Below the pieces are notes generated by a model, which had not been told where the DNA came from, did no database searches, and was given only the letters and a program-made list of their open reading frames with translations. From assembly GCA_026120185.1 (NCBI GenBank), contig JANUWF010000008.1, positions 4,960,001 through 5,024,000 of the forward strand: 64,000 nucleotides of DNA. Direction: 5' to 3'. This document shows positions 1-11,349 of the stretch, one piece after another. A program made the translations under genes and the position numbers. Source of the DNA: Voacanga thouarsii. Lineage: Eukaryota; Streptophyta; Magnoliopsida; Gentianales; Apocynaceae. The first letter of the stretch is position 1, and the number at the start of each line of letters is the position of its first letter.

Positions 1-883
1 TCTTGTACTAACGTGGATTTGAGAAAGCTTTCTAATAGCTGGCCACCTTTGGGAGGCCAGCTCTTACTTTATGGGGTGATATTACTTGTGATAAGACCGT
101 TCTCGCTAGCACAGGGTTCCTAGAGAACCTTAGTATAGACGTGTTACATTTGGGCCTTAGGCATTTGATGAGAGAAGAAGTTGGTGTAATCTCCTGATAG
201 GATGTACACCAACCTGATGTACCTATAATGGAATGGTATCTTGGTGATATGGTTTGGATTGCAATGTACTTTGCCCACCATTTATGTACCTGTAATGGTA
301 CAGTATCTTAGTGATATGATGATATTAGTTTCAATGCTCAAATTGGAAATGTTTTATTTTGTTCTCGAAGTTTATTGAAATGGATATCTGGAATGGTTAT
401 TTTATCCCAAAATGTTTTGAGTTACTCTCTATTTTAAGAGTATTAGGCCTATTCTCCAAAAATGTTTATTTGAGAAAAATACTTGAAGGCATATTATACA
501 AATTCTAAGCTCATGCATATGAAAAGAATTTTTGAAACCGAATCATGTGCATACTATAAGACTTACTGAGATATTTATCTCACACTTATTTTGTTCATGT
601 TTTCAGAGTTGAATATTTCGAATCAGTGCGGAAGGAGCTAGCTCATTTATAATTTGTATTGAAATTGCAATGTTGGGATATGTGTACTTTATTATTTTCA
701 GATATTATAGTTTATTTACATTTTGGAGAATTATATTATTTTATTTTAAGAATATATTATAGTTATTCTATTTATTAAAGTTTTGAAATTTTATTTCTTT
801 TAGCACGTTATAAAGACACCTTGTCCGGCAGACGGAGAGACATCCCTTACCCTTGTTGGGTTATGTAGTAGTGCAGTATTACA
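1..883 (+). mobile_element. Element A 5' LTR, right-hand part (Ty3/gypsy, Tekay-like)
   Basis: The segment matches the last 0.9 kb of the LTR at 35730-39572: both contain the TTGTGATAAG-type block, the ACACGTTATAAAG block and the CGGCAGACGG/CGGTAGATCGG block near the end. It terminates in GTATTACA at 883, and a tRNA-iMet primer site follows three bases later, so this is a 5' LTR entering the window from the left. Its U3 start lies outside the window. The two LTR copies differ at many positions, so the insertion is old. By inference it is the left end of the outer element in which most of 1-39572 is nested. Confidence 0.88.
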
Positions 884-885
884 AT

Positions 886-898
886 TGGTATCAGAGCC
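886..898 (+). other. Primer-binding site of element A (tRNA-iMet)
   Basis: TGGTATCAGAGCC lies three bases after the LTR end. It is the standard complement of the 3' end of plant initiator methionine tRNA used to prime reverse transcription in Tekay-like and many other LTR elements. It fixes the orientation (+) of element A and the LTR end at 883. Confidence 0.9.
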
Positions 899-1019
899 TA
901 GATTTAAGCATTAGCTTTGAATTTTTGGATATAGAACTTGGGTCTTTTGATTTATTTTATGGAAATTTAAGTATAATTATTGTTATCTAAATTTGAACTC
1001 TTTTAATGATAACCTTGAA

Positions 1020-2330
1020 GAGGCTACTAAGGAAAAAGCTTGTGGTGACCGAAATGGATAGGCATTTTAAAGGAATTTCATGAGTATGCTTCTGTGAAAT
1101 TTTGTAGACACTAGAGGACTAGATATGAGAAAGAGTTACAAGATCTTTGATACTCTTTTTAGTCTTCTGAGTCTGACTACCCTAGTTCTAATTTGTCAGG
1201 TAGAGATTATATTATGGTGTTAGGAGTAAGAGTTTAGCGATGGGGAATTTTACTAGAACTACCTATACTTTAGAGATTTGTAATTTTCTGAGATGCTTAA
1301 TATTATGTGCATATAATGGGGATATTATCTAGAATGTCACTATAAATGCATATGGTGTATGCTATGTGAAATATCTCTATATGCCTTTTGTTTCTTTTAT
1401 TTAATTGAGTATATTGCATATGCATTTACTTGTTCTTAGTACATAGTGTACCTACATTTTCATTTTTGGGGTTAAGGAATGCTTTCATTGGTGTTGCTTG
1501 AAATTAGTATTGAGAAATCCAATAATTATAGGGAGTAGATATCATCTACGACGTATATCGCTACAATGGATATAGCTACCTAAACAGAGAATGAAAATAC
1601 TGAGAAGATGGCTTTGAGAATGACATCGAGTAGGAGAAACTTTCCTACTAAGAGGCCAGCCCAACCACAAAAGAAAAATAAGGAAAAACGAGTAAGAACC
1701 ACATCAACTGGAGCTGCTACAAACTTAGCAACTTGCTACTATTGTTGGAAGAAAGGACACAAGGAAAAGGATTATTAGTTCAAGAAATTAAATAAGTGGC
1801 GCTTCAATTGTGAGAATTCTATGCATCTAAGGGAGAATTACTCGAGAATACCCTGACTTAATCAAGGAAAATTGACTTTACCACAATATGGGAACAATCA
1901 AGGTAATGTATTGGTGTTAATAGAGGGATTAACAAAAAGTCACAGGAGAATGACAAAATGTTCACGCACATATGAGAGTTTACTTATGAGTAGATGCTTC
2001 AATAGTGGAAGGTATGATCGTTGTCCAAGATTATGGTGAAAATGAATTGGCTGACCTTGGCATTACTTATTTCCTGATAGTGAAGATTTCTAGGAATTAG
2101 CAAGCTATTATTGACATTTAGTTAAGGGGAATTCTTGACACTTACATAATTTTTAACTCGGTTACTACAAAAATATGCACCATATTAATGTAAAAGAGCT
2201 TCCAGGAATCTAAGAGAAGATCCATGCCTATACTGTGCTTACATTGCCAGAAGAAGAAGAACTTCATGAGTTATATTCAAAGGTAACAAAGGAAGGAATG
2301 GGGGTAATGTTGGTGATTTCCTTAGATGAT
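1020..2330 (+). pseudogene. Element A gag and protease remnant
   Basis: No long frame survives. Translating 1540-1980 gives a stretch alignable with the gag linker of the C element at 31890-32290 (ATMDIAT..ENEN against AVDAATRIENED, then a KRPAQPQKK-like basic run). It includes a zinc knuckle at about 1734-1775, C-Y-Y-C-x4-H-x4-Y, whose last cysteine has become tyrosine. At about 1990-2090 ASIVEGMIVVQDY followed by LADLGITYF matches the protease region of element C (AAVVEGTLAIQG, LIDPGSTHSY), with the catalytic-loop Asp-Pro-Gly changed. The gag core expected before the linker is not recognisable in 1260-1540. I infer a dead gag-pro region. The RT and RNase H that should follow are missing. 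Confidence 0.6.
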
Positions 2331-2339
2331 GGTTCATTC

Positions 2340-3290
2340 TTCTTGAACTCGCCCCTTTTCCCCTTTCTTATAAGCTTCTTTATGTGAACTCTTTTATTCT
2401 ATCTTTTATTGTTATTGTGAATTTTCTCTAAATTAATATTTGGTTCTTTAAGGCAACCTTTGCAATTTCATCTAATTTTTGCAATTGCTCCTCAACAAAC
2501 CCATCAATATTATGCACAATCTTTTTTCTATGTCGTTTCTATGTTAGCTTCTATTTCTTGTTTCATTAGACTAATTTCATCTATTACATGTTCTTATTCA
2601 TTCTTTTGATTTTGCACATCTTGACATGTACCTTCTATTTTGAGCTTTTTCTCACCAACTCTTTTCCTCTAATGTTTGTTGTTATTGTGAAACTTCTTCT
2701 AAGACTTAGTTGATTAAAGCAATTTTTGCTACTTCATTCAATGTTTGCAATTGTTTCTCATCAAACTCTTCAACATTTTGCTAAATATTTTCTATGTTAT
2801 CTTTATGATGGCTTTCTACTTCTTGCTTCATTGAACTTATGCCATATACATCATATTTTCTTTATTCTTTGACACTAATTCATCTTGGTTTGTACCTTTC
2901 TTTTTAGTTTCTTCTATCTTTAGATTCTAACATTCTCCTTTGCATAAGCATTTCACTTTTTTTCTTGTAGTTCTCTTTTTTCCCCATTCAAATGATATTG
3001 ACTTCATATGCTTATCTTTTACTCGATGTTTCCTAATATTTCATGTAAATACACTTCTTCTACTAATCTTGAGTATTTAAGGACTTTTTCTTTTCAGTTA
3101 ACAGGGGTGTTCGGTTCTTATCAACTATAATACTTTCCTTGACAATCAAATAATACAATATTTTCACTTTTTCTCTAACTATTTTCTTGATCATCCATCT
3201 TCTTTTGGTGTTGAATTTTTCCTTACTCTTTATTCCTTTATTCTTCTCAAATTTGTAACTCAACTCTTAGAAACTTGTGTGTGCAAGAGA
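2340..3290 (-). pseudogene. Inverted Lys/Glu-rich gag-like fragment with two internal repeats
   Basis: The plus strand is strongly T/C-rich. On the minus strand it reads as a broken Lys/Glu-rich protein. Two imperfect copies of about 260-280 bp lie in tandem (about 2381-2635 and 2661-2915), each translating to a line like MKQE.E...QN..EFDEKQLQTLNE. The same motif occurs on the plus strand at about 41230-41400 (QNVNKFDEEQL). Residues upstream (3063-3263) are also very Lys-rich. It sits exactly where the RT/RNase H of element A should be and in the opposite orientation, so it is probably a fragment of another retroelement that replaced or entered that part of A. Its boundaries are uncertain and no function is assigned. 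Confidence 0.45.
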
Positions 3291-3559
3291 ATAAGACTAC
3301 AACATATGCGTCATAGAAAAATCAAGTGACACGAAATCAACTACCCCTCTTATGATCTGGCATCAATAATAAATGTATTTGCCTTGAAGAAATAGGGACA
3401 TTATCTTTTCGAAAGCGTATTAGAATTATTCATGGATCACAAAAGCTTCAAATTTGACTTTACCTAACGAGGTTTGAATTTGAAAATAGTGAAGATTTAT
3501 TTAAGGAATCTACATTTAATGATGTGTTGAAATGAGAAAATGTTGATGCTCGACTGAAT

Positions 3560-4213
3560 AAACTAAAGTTTCAAGCCTTCAAGGAGAAAGAAATAGGAAG
3601 AAGATAAAAAGACTAAAAAGTAGATAATAGTGGAGTAATGCATTTCCATGATTGTTCGAGTGTTTCAAATAAGGAGGAGTTGAAGAAGAAAATTTTAAAG
3701 AAAGCTCACAAGAACTATTGCACCATTCTTTCGGGAGAAATGAAAATATACCAAGCTGTGAAAAAGATGCATCAACTTGTCTCACCTGTTAGAAAAATGG
3801 AAGTTGAGCATAAGAGAGTCACTAGTTTACTTCAACCCTTACTTATTCCTCAGTGGAAGTAGGAATGTGCTACCATGGATTTTGCTATTGGATTGTCAAT
3901 ACACAGAAATAAAAAATAAAAAAAATGATTAGGTAGTAGTAAATTATCTAACCAAGATAGTCTATTTCATTTTGGTAGATAGGCAGTAGTCAACAAAGAA
4001 TTTAGCTTAAGTTTACATTCAAGAATTTGTACGACTACATGGTATGCCTTCAAGCATCATTTCTGGTCAAGATCCCTAGTTTACTTCATGAAGTTCGGCA
4101 AAATTTCAAGAATCATTAGGATCAAATTTAAAGTACAGTACTTTAGCATATCCATAGATAGATGGTCAATCAGAAAGTGGAATACATATTTTAGAGGATA
4201 TGTTAAGGGCTTG
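3560..4213 (+). pseudogene. Element A integrase, segment 1 (zinc-binding domain and core)
   Basis: An open 74-codon piece (3638-3862) matches the gypsy integrase N-terminus: LKKKILKKAHK..., MKIYQ..K, ending VEHKRVTSLLQPLLIPQWK, the usual lead-in to the catalytic core. In shifted frames it continues with ATMDFAIGL (the first catalytic Asp region), TWYAFKHH (for HGVP.SI) and DRWSIRKWN (for DGQSERT). Several frameshifts and stops are present. The reading stops at 4213 inside the helix that normally reads LEDMLRAC and resumes at 8468, because a solo LTR is inserted. Integrases of this family insert the reverse-transcribed element; this copy cannot be functional. Confidence 0.75.
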
Positions 4214-5790
4214 TGTAACACCCCACTACCTAGGCCTAACAAGACCAGGGATGTCGCCCCGTCCAATGGACAAGGGGTCTTTATAACTAGGTCACACCAA
4301 CGAAATAAAAACAATACTTTAAAAAATTAAACTTATTACAACCCAAAAATTCAGGAACAAATCCAAAATAAATTGTTCACTATCATCTCTCAAAGTAACA
4401 CATAAAATAAATAACACAAAGTCTTCAAAGCAGACAACAATCTAGCTACTCATCTCCACAGCAGGATCGACCTGAAAACATGGCATAAAAGGTGATGAGA
4501 TAAAAATCTCAGTAAGCCAGTGTGTGCTTTAAGTGTTTCAGGTAAAACAATTCATGTATGCAAGTTATAAAAATTGTATAAAAGAAAATGCTGGGAGTAA
4601 TAAATAAGGATTAAAAATAAAGAGTGGTGTTTTGCTTTTTAAACCATACATGTACACAATAAATATAACCACTCAAATAGGTAGCCATGGGTTAACACAC
4701 GTTGCGCCCCATGACCATATAACGATCAGAATGCCACACTTTGTGCAGACTGACAAAAAAAGTAGGTGATCAGCCTACCAGGTAAGATACTCCTCCTTCT
4801 CTACACACAAACATACTGGTTGTCCACTCCGGAAACACATAGTCCACTTGACTGAAACTTGCTAGCTTGGACCGGCATAACTAAGTAGTATTGTCGCTTC
4901 TCTAAATTGAGTTCATCTTCTGGAGGTGGTCTCCTGCCAGAAGACTCGCTTTTACTCTTCAAAACTAGTACTACTAGCCTACTCTTATTGAGTACTCAAC
5001 GTTGATCATCCTACTTGGGAGAAAACGGATAAAAATTGCTTTACTTGGAAATAGCAATTAAGGGTTTCTAAAATTCGTGTCAAAGTGGGTTTTAAGAAAG
5101 AGTTTAGTGTTTGTGCAAAACTGTTTGTTTGGTTTTCAAATGATTTGTTTGATTGAACAAGAAAGAAAACAGTCCTTAATTGCCTTTACAAAATGAGTGT
5201 CCATACACTTCACGTTTAGCTTGCCATAGTAACTTTTTGTCATCAAATAAGTTTATGTAGGAGCTTATCTGATCATTTGCTTGCAAGTTCATAAATCTTC
5301 CAAAGCTGACCTAACCCCGCCTGGGGTAAACACAAGTCATATGGTTATCCTCAAGCTATATTCGCTTCCATAAATAATCCTAGTTCAACTTATTACAATC
5401 ATGACCCTAATGTCCTAAGCTTTAATGCTAGATGATAAAGGGTTTTATAAAATAAGTCTAGCTTGATAAGTGAAAATAACTAGGGGTTGTAAAATAATTA
5501 CTAATATGTTATAGGTTCAAATACAAATCTTGAGTGTTGTTATTAATGAATAAACCAGGGTTTAGTTGATGAAGAATCCTAAGTCCTAGATGATATTATT
5601 AAAATAAATAATAAATTATTACTAATCTCTTAAGTAATAATTAATAGATAGAAAATAATAAATAAAATTAATAATAAATAAATTTTATTAAATTTTGATC
5701 AATAGATAATAAATAAATTTCAATAGTATTTATGAATATATGGCCTACAAGATTAATATTTTACCTATTATTATTATTTATATAAAAGGC

Positions 5791-5823
<33 letters not shown>

Positions 5824-5824
5824 T
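5791..5824. repeat. (TTA)n microsatellite
   Basis: About eleven TTA/ATT units inside the family-C solo LTR. It does not occur in the related LTR arm at 27511-29455, so it expanded locally. Confidence 0.9.
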
Positions 5825-6519
5825 ATAAATATTTATATATATTATCTTTAATAAAGGATATAATTTATTTGGCTAAAATATTACTATTCCATTTAATATT
5901 CCAATTCCAACTTCCTAGGGTTTTCGAAATCTTTGGAGGAAATCATAATATTAAAATTGGTCAATTAAAATAGCTTAGGATCAACAAGGTCATGACAATA
6001 ATTTTCCTATTGCTAACAAGAATCATGAACATAAACTCCAATATCAATCAACAAACTATTCTATTCATGAATAAAGGTTTAAATCCATACCTACTATCAC
6101 ATGGCCAAATCTCTACTAAGCATAATCATATTCATGGCTTCAATGAAAGCAAGAACATAATACCCTATTCACCAAAGGTGACATAATATCTAGCATACTT
6201 AAACATTCATACTCATTTAAGACACGAAGAACAAGCATCGATCCACAAGAAATTTCATAAAACTTAACCATGGCCAAACATTCTCATGCTCCAATCTCAA
6301 TTCCTTCATACATGAGCATATACTCAAACCCCAATCATATCCTATCCCTTTCCATCAACATCTAAGAGATATGACTTTAGAATTAAAGAGAAGGTTAAAA
6401 GAGAAATACTAGGTTGATGACTATCTCGATGAAGATTCAAGGAGATCCACACGCTTAGGAGGCTTGAATCGTCCAAGAAAGAAGAAGAAAAACAGCTATG
6501 GTTGTAGCAACCATTTCGG

Positions 6520-6521
<2 letters not shown>

Positions 6522-6560
<39 letters not shown>
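6522..6560. repeat. (GA)n microsatellite
   Basis: An uninterrupted GA run of about 19 units inside the family-C solo LTR. In LTR sense it is a CT run, near the region where related LTRs have pyrimidine-rich leaders, so it may derive from a leader or promoter-proximal tract. Confidence 0.95.
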
Positions 6561-6565
<5 letters not shown>

Positions 6566-8140
6566 GTATGACATATTAAAGATTGAAGGGAAGAAAATGA
6601 ACAAAAGTTATTCTTGGTTACCTTGATGGTGTTCTTGAGACTTCAAGAAAAATTCTGGTTTTTTATCCGATTGCAAATTTTTGTTTTCGAGATTTGATGT
6701 TATAAAATCCAAAAATGGACTTTAGGGAGTGAGTAGGCGTGATCTGGAGTTTTTGGAAGGGATTGAAGGTGTTTAGAGTGGTCTTAGGCTTGAAGAAAGG
6801 TAGTGTGTGTTCTTGGTGTTCTTAGAGAAATGGAGAGAAATGGAGAGAAAGTGCTGGATGAAATGCTGAAGGTGTTGGCCGAATGATTGAGGGATTTCTG
6901 TGATTTGATTTTCAGATTAGGGAGAAGAGGAAAATCTAGTTGTTTGAAATTCAAATGGAGTAATTTATGGAGTGTTTTATAGTAGAAGATATGGTAATGT
7001 TGTTTGATTGATGGAGGTTCTTTAGAGCTACTATGGCCGACTGGTTCTGCTGAAATGAATGAGGGTTGAAGGAGCTATAAGGTTGGCTGAAATGCTGAGT
7101 TCAATGGTGGGAGAATTTCTAGTTTTTGAAGCTTAATCCAAGGGTGTTTTCATGGAGCAATTGCTGGAATTTTTGAACTTCAATTGAAAGTTTGATTGGA
7201 GTAATTGAAAGAGGAATTTGAGTAGTGGCTATGGAGTCCAGTCGTGTAGGTTAGTGGAGGAGGGTAATGGAGTTCAATCATGGCTAACTAATGTTAACTT
7301 CACAAAAGTTTGAGGTGGTTTTCGGACAAGGCTTGAAGAGAAAGCAAGGCTAGATTTTTTTTTGTTTGAGATTCGAATTGCTTGCTGGAATTTGTTGTGC
7401 AGTTTTTCTACAATGTTCCAGCCAATTTGCAGAGGGTTTGGGTAGGTATTGGAGGGTCCTTTAAGGCTAGTTTCCAGCCTTCTTTATGGAGGAAAGGCAG
7501 AGATAATCTGCTGGTCTGAATGGTAGAAGAAACAGCTTTGTTTTTAGCCTGCTAAGCATCGAAGCTGTCCAGAATTTTTTTTTCTGGTTTGCACAGCTTT
7601 GTGCAGTCCGATTTTTGGCAAAGAATTTTAGTCTTCAAGCTGAATAAGTTGGCCATTTTTTTCTGACAGCATTTGAGTAAGAAAGATGGTTGAAATTTTC
7701 GAAGGCTAGACTGTCCAAGAACCTGAAAAATTTTCAGATTGCTTCCATGAAGAAGATGAACACTATGGAGTGGAGTTTGAATGTTTAACTATGGAGATTA
7801 ATTCCCTTGGGAACCTTCCTTAAATCCTTCCTTATTTTCAGTCAAAACTCTATCCTCTAAGAGGCATTTTTGAAATTCCAAGACAAAAAATCCTTGCTGA
7901 AATTTGCTGGAATTAAAACATAGATTTGGATAAATTGAACAAACTTAATTGGTAAAGAATTTAAGGTAAGCTAGGAAATAAAATGACATGAATCCCTTAA
8001 AAATTCTTTTAGGGCATAAGAATAGGATTAGGACATTCCCTTCATGTCTCTCCTAGGACAACATTCCTATTTCTACTTATGGAATGCAAGGGCAAAAAAA
8101 AATTCAACCTAAAAAAAAAAAAAATCATGATAAAACTTAA

Positions 8141-8207
8141 ATGATGGGATTTGAACTCAAGACCTTAGAGATTAATTTCAAAGCTCTAACCACTAAATCA
8201 CAACAAC
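8141..8207 (-). other. tRNA-like (Pol III box A/B) module inside the family-C LTR
   Basis: On the minus strand the segment starts GTTGTTGTGATTTAGTGG and has a box-A-like TTTAGTGGTTAGAGC, then, after a spacer, a box-B-like GAGTTCAAATCCC, followed by a long T run (A run on +). The order and spacing are those of a tRNA or a tRNA-derived SINE head. It lies about 255-320 bp from the U3 start and has the same orientation as the LTR. A similar module occurs at 41978-42044 at nearly the same distance from the U3 start of another LTR family. It is not a functional tRNA: I see no convincing acceptor stem. It may be a captured SINE head or an internal Pol III promoter relic. Confidence 0.5.
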
Positions 8208-8467
8208 TCTTGTTCTTATTTTCTCTCTCAAATATTCTTCCTATTTAATCCTCAAGCTATCTTCCTATTTTGACCTTAACTAAAATTACCATTTTACCCT
8301 TTCTACTCAATAAGCACAACTAAGCCTTCTAGAGTATAAATCATAATTATAAAGCACATAAAATCATTCAAATGTGTGTGTGTGTGTGTGTATTCATGCA
8401 AAAAAATATGATATGCATCTCGACCCCCTTACTCTAGGGTTAGCTTTAGGTGGGGTTTCACAGCTTG

Positions 8468-8804
8468 TGTGTTAGATCTTGGGAATGAATGGATAGAAAG
8501 TTTACCCTACGTAGAGTTGGATAACAATAACAGTTACCAAACGTCAATTGCATGGCCTCGTTAGAAGCTTTGTGTGGGCATAACTTTCGACATCATTGTA
8601 TTGGGCTGGGGGAAAAGATGGAAAAATCAGTAAAAATGGTAAAGTATGTGTTCAAGAGATGATAGAGAAGGTAAAGTTAGTGCAAGAAAAATTGAAACCG
8701 ACTCAAAGTTGATAGAAAATTTTTGTAGATAATAGAATAAGAGAGCTAGAATTCTAAGTAGGTGATGCTATATTTTAGAAACTAACTCTGAATAGGGAAC
8801 TTAT
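8468..8804 (+). pseudogene. Element A integrase, segment 2 (core end)
   Basis: Directly after the solo LTR TSD the + strand reads ACVLDLGNEWIESLPYVEL then DNNNSYQTSIAWP. This continues the integrase core (the SW..HLPLIEFAYNNS..SSIGMAP region) interrupted at 4213. Further on, IENFCR..NKRAR and VGDAIFLKLT match the DVRRR..FEVGD.VFLKV stretch before the C-terminal domain. Stops are frequent. The reading is cut at 8804 by a copia LTR. Confidence 0.75.
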
Positions 8805-10597
8805 TGTTGGGAAATATGCCCTCTTAGACTAGTTTTCTGATGTAAATATTGAATGTTTTAATAAAAAAATTTATTTTCAGAAATTATTTTTGAATTTATA
8901 TTTTATTTGTGCACAATAACGTTTGGAAAAGACCTATTGTATTTAAGTAAGTGGTCCATGTGAATGGAGGTCTTTCACAATAAGGTATGGATCACAGGTT
9001 ACTTAACACATAAACATTTGTTCTTAACTGATTGATGAGAATGGGAATCTCATCATGTTTAGGTTATTATATTGTGAATTCCAAATGGGGAATGACTTAC
9101 CTTGAGCCAGTGAGTAGTCCACTCACTTCATGACATAAGCGTATTTCGAATACATAAAACAAGACCTGTAGCAGTGGTTTCTTAAAGTACTATATGGTAG
9201 AAACCTAGACTACTACTGCTATAGCGTGGACTAGTATTCTATGACTTGAGTATGAGTTGGTGGTCTGACGAAGCTGGAAGCATGTACTTTGATATGCTAT
9301 AGTTGAGGTTATCTTAGGGCTAATATACTTATATGTTGGATATATATGACTAGTTAGTTAAAACAGACCTGTACAAGATAGTTTCTATACTATATCGCCT
9401 CTTGTAGTTGTCTGAATGATCTAAATATCCAGGGTTCTAGGAAACATGATTTGGATGTTTGCTTTAGGGTAGCTCTTTGGGAAAGCGGAAACAATTCAGG
9501 AAGTCGTAGATCATTGGATTAGAGGCCTAAGGATGGTAGATGTCATTTAGAGAGGTGTTAGTACACTTCTTCATCTCTAAATGTACAGCGATATATAGAA
9601 GTGTATTTTAGTCATTACACCTATAGGTCGGAGACTTTGTTAACGCAAAATTGTCCTTGGGGTCAATATTTCCTTATGGTGATATTAGGAAATATTTAAA
9701 ATGCAAAATATAGCTATTTATATAGTAAGGGTATTTTGGTCATTTTAGTAGCCAAGGCAGTGTATCTTTTGGTCCCCAGTATAGACCGTGAATCCTAATT
9801 AAATACGGGCTAAGGAATTGATCTTAAATTAAATGGAATTTATTTTATTTAAGTAGCCTAATTTAATTATTGGGCTAGAATAAAATAAAGGTCTATGGAG
9901 AGAGAATTAATTAAATTAATTTAGTGGGTTAATTAATTATTCAGGGCTTTGGCCCAGTTTAAATAATTAAATATTAACCTAGGACTAAACTAATATAGGC
10001 TTATTAATTGGACTAGTTTATTTGGGTTGGAAAATTAATTATTAATTGGGCTATTTATGTGGTACTAATTAGAATAATTAATTAAGCCCAAAATGCTAAA
10101 CTAAGAGTCCAATGGCCCACTTCAGTTTAACCTAGGGTTTTATTTAGGTTAAACAGGAGGATTGAAAATAATGTTGTTTGATCACTGCCTTTTCTCTGTG
10201 AAAAAAGAGGACGTCTCTCTCTCTGTCTCTCCAGAAAAAGTTCCTTAGTCTATGAGTTGTTCACCAAATAGAATTAGGCAAGCCATATATTGGAAGATCG
10301 AGAGTTTGGCGTTCACCTACATGCAAAGACGGAGTAGGAGACTTGCAGGAATCGTACTAGAGGTTTTCACCAACATACCTACCCCGGTTGCACACATTCT
10401 GGTCCAGCCAATTCTAAGAACGAGGAAAAGAGGTAAGAAATTTTTAACCTCGGAGTCCCGCCAGAGCACTACTGGCCCCGGCTAGGGCTACCGAAGCTAG
10501 CGTTGGCCCTGGGCGGGAGTTCCCTGTTCAGTTTTTTCCAGTTTTTTGCTTTCGCTTCCGTTGCGTGCCCTGTATTTTCCCCTTTTTCATGCCTTCA
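8805..10597 (+). mobile_element. Solo LTR of copia family K, 1793 bp
   Basis: It starts TGTTGGGAAATATGCCCTC and ends ATGCCTTCA. It is homologous, in opposite orientation, to 11350-13394 (shared blocks around ATTTTGGTCATTTTAGTAGC, AACTAGTTTTCTGATG and the AATTAATTA-rich centre) and to the interrupted LTR at 56904-61288, where a copia pol and a copia purine tract lie next to it. The flanks CTTAT (8800-8804) and CTTTA (10598-10602) are a decayed TSD. Element A's integrase C-terminal reading resumes right after it. No internal region is left, so it is a solo LTR. A short ORF at 10252-10485 inside it has no recognisable domain. Confidence 0.85.
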
Positions 10598-10602
10598 CTT
10601 TA

Positions 10603-10848
10603 AAACATCCGAAAGGAGGAACATTGAGTCCAAGGTACATCGGACCATTTCAGATTATTGAGAGGTTGGAACAATAGCATGCTGGTTAGATCTTCCTAAT
10701 GGATTGACTGGTATACATGATGTGCTTCCTGTTTCGCAGCTTAAGAAGTACATTCCCAACCCAGAAAATGTTTTGAATGATAAAGCTTTGCATCTATATC
10801 CAAATTTGAGCTATATAAAAAGACCAGTGAAGATATTGGAGTAAAGTG
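10603..10848 (+). pseudogene. Element A integrase, C-terminal domain (segment 3)
   Basis: The + strand reads KHPKGGTLSPRYIGPFQIIERLEQ, the typical GKLSPRYIGPF.II motif after the integrase core, followed in a shifted frame by a degraded SLSGIHDVFHVSQLKKY-type line (GIHDVLPVSQLKKYIPN region). SYIKRPVKILE then leads into the linker before the chromodomain. It ends at 10848 where element B is inserted; the reading resumes at 35558 with HKNLRNKRI-like residues. It is dead by stops (TAG after RLEQ, TAA near 10843) and by the insertions. Confidence 0.8.
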
Positions 10849-11349
10849 TGTAAACCCTACTACCTACGTACCCTAAAAGGGGTAGGGATGTCACCCCGTC
10901 CAAAGAATAAGGGGTCTTTATAATGTGGTAAATAAATAACTCATCAAAAGTAATATTTCAAATAAAACTTAAACGTATCACAACTTAAGTAAAGCTAATA
11001 AAGAGTCCCAAAACAAAGAATGACAGAACATTATCTCTAAGCAAAACAATGAAAATGTAAAGTTCAAGATCTTGAACTCTTGCCTCGACCTTGTCAGTAG
11101 TGCTCACGACCTGAAAACATACACAAATAATGTGAGAAATAAATTTCCTAATAAGTATTGTGTGAGAGAGTATTCATTTGAAATAATTTTGTGATAGCAA
11201 TTTTGAAATATCAAAAGTGCAATTGCAATCATAATCAATAGTTTTAAACACAAGAATGACGTTTTTAATTTGCATTCTCAATAAATAACTTTATTTTAAG
11301 GAAATAAACTACTCAACAATAAAGTGGACTATGAAACCCTGCATCGTAG

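Larger units (their letters stand above)
4214..8462 (-). mobile_element. Solo LTR of family C (Ty3/gypsy, Tekay-like), 4249 bp
   Basis: The left end TGTAACACCCCACTACC and right end GTGGGGTTTCACA form the TG...CA boundary, and the direct repeat GCTTG occurs at 4209-4213 and 8463-8467, a 5-bp TSD. The integrase reading of element A resumes exactly after the second GCTTG. The left end is the reverse complement of the LTR end seen at 30340 and 35210, so the LTR lies on the minus strand with its U3 start at 8462. No coding region is seen inside. It contains an ATT run, a GA run, a TG run near 8373-8391 and a tRNA-like module, described separately. At over 4 kb it is long for a chromovirus LTR. Solo state implies recombination between the two LTRs of a former full element. 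Confidence 0.92.

Noticed and set aside
7000..8100. Possible exon-like stretches with higher GC on the minus strand of the C solo LTR
   Set aside because: No frame over 60 codons, no splice-consistent pattern; TSD-bounded LTR explains the region.
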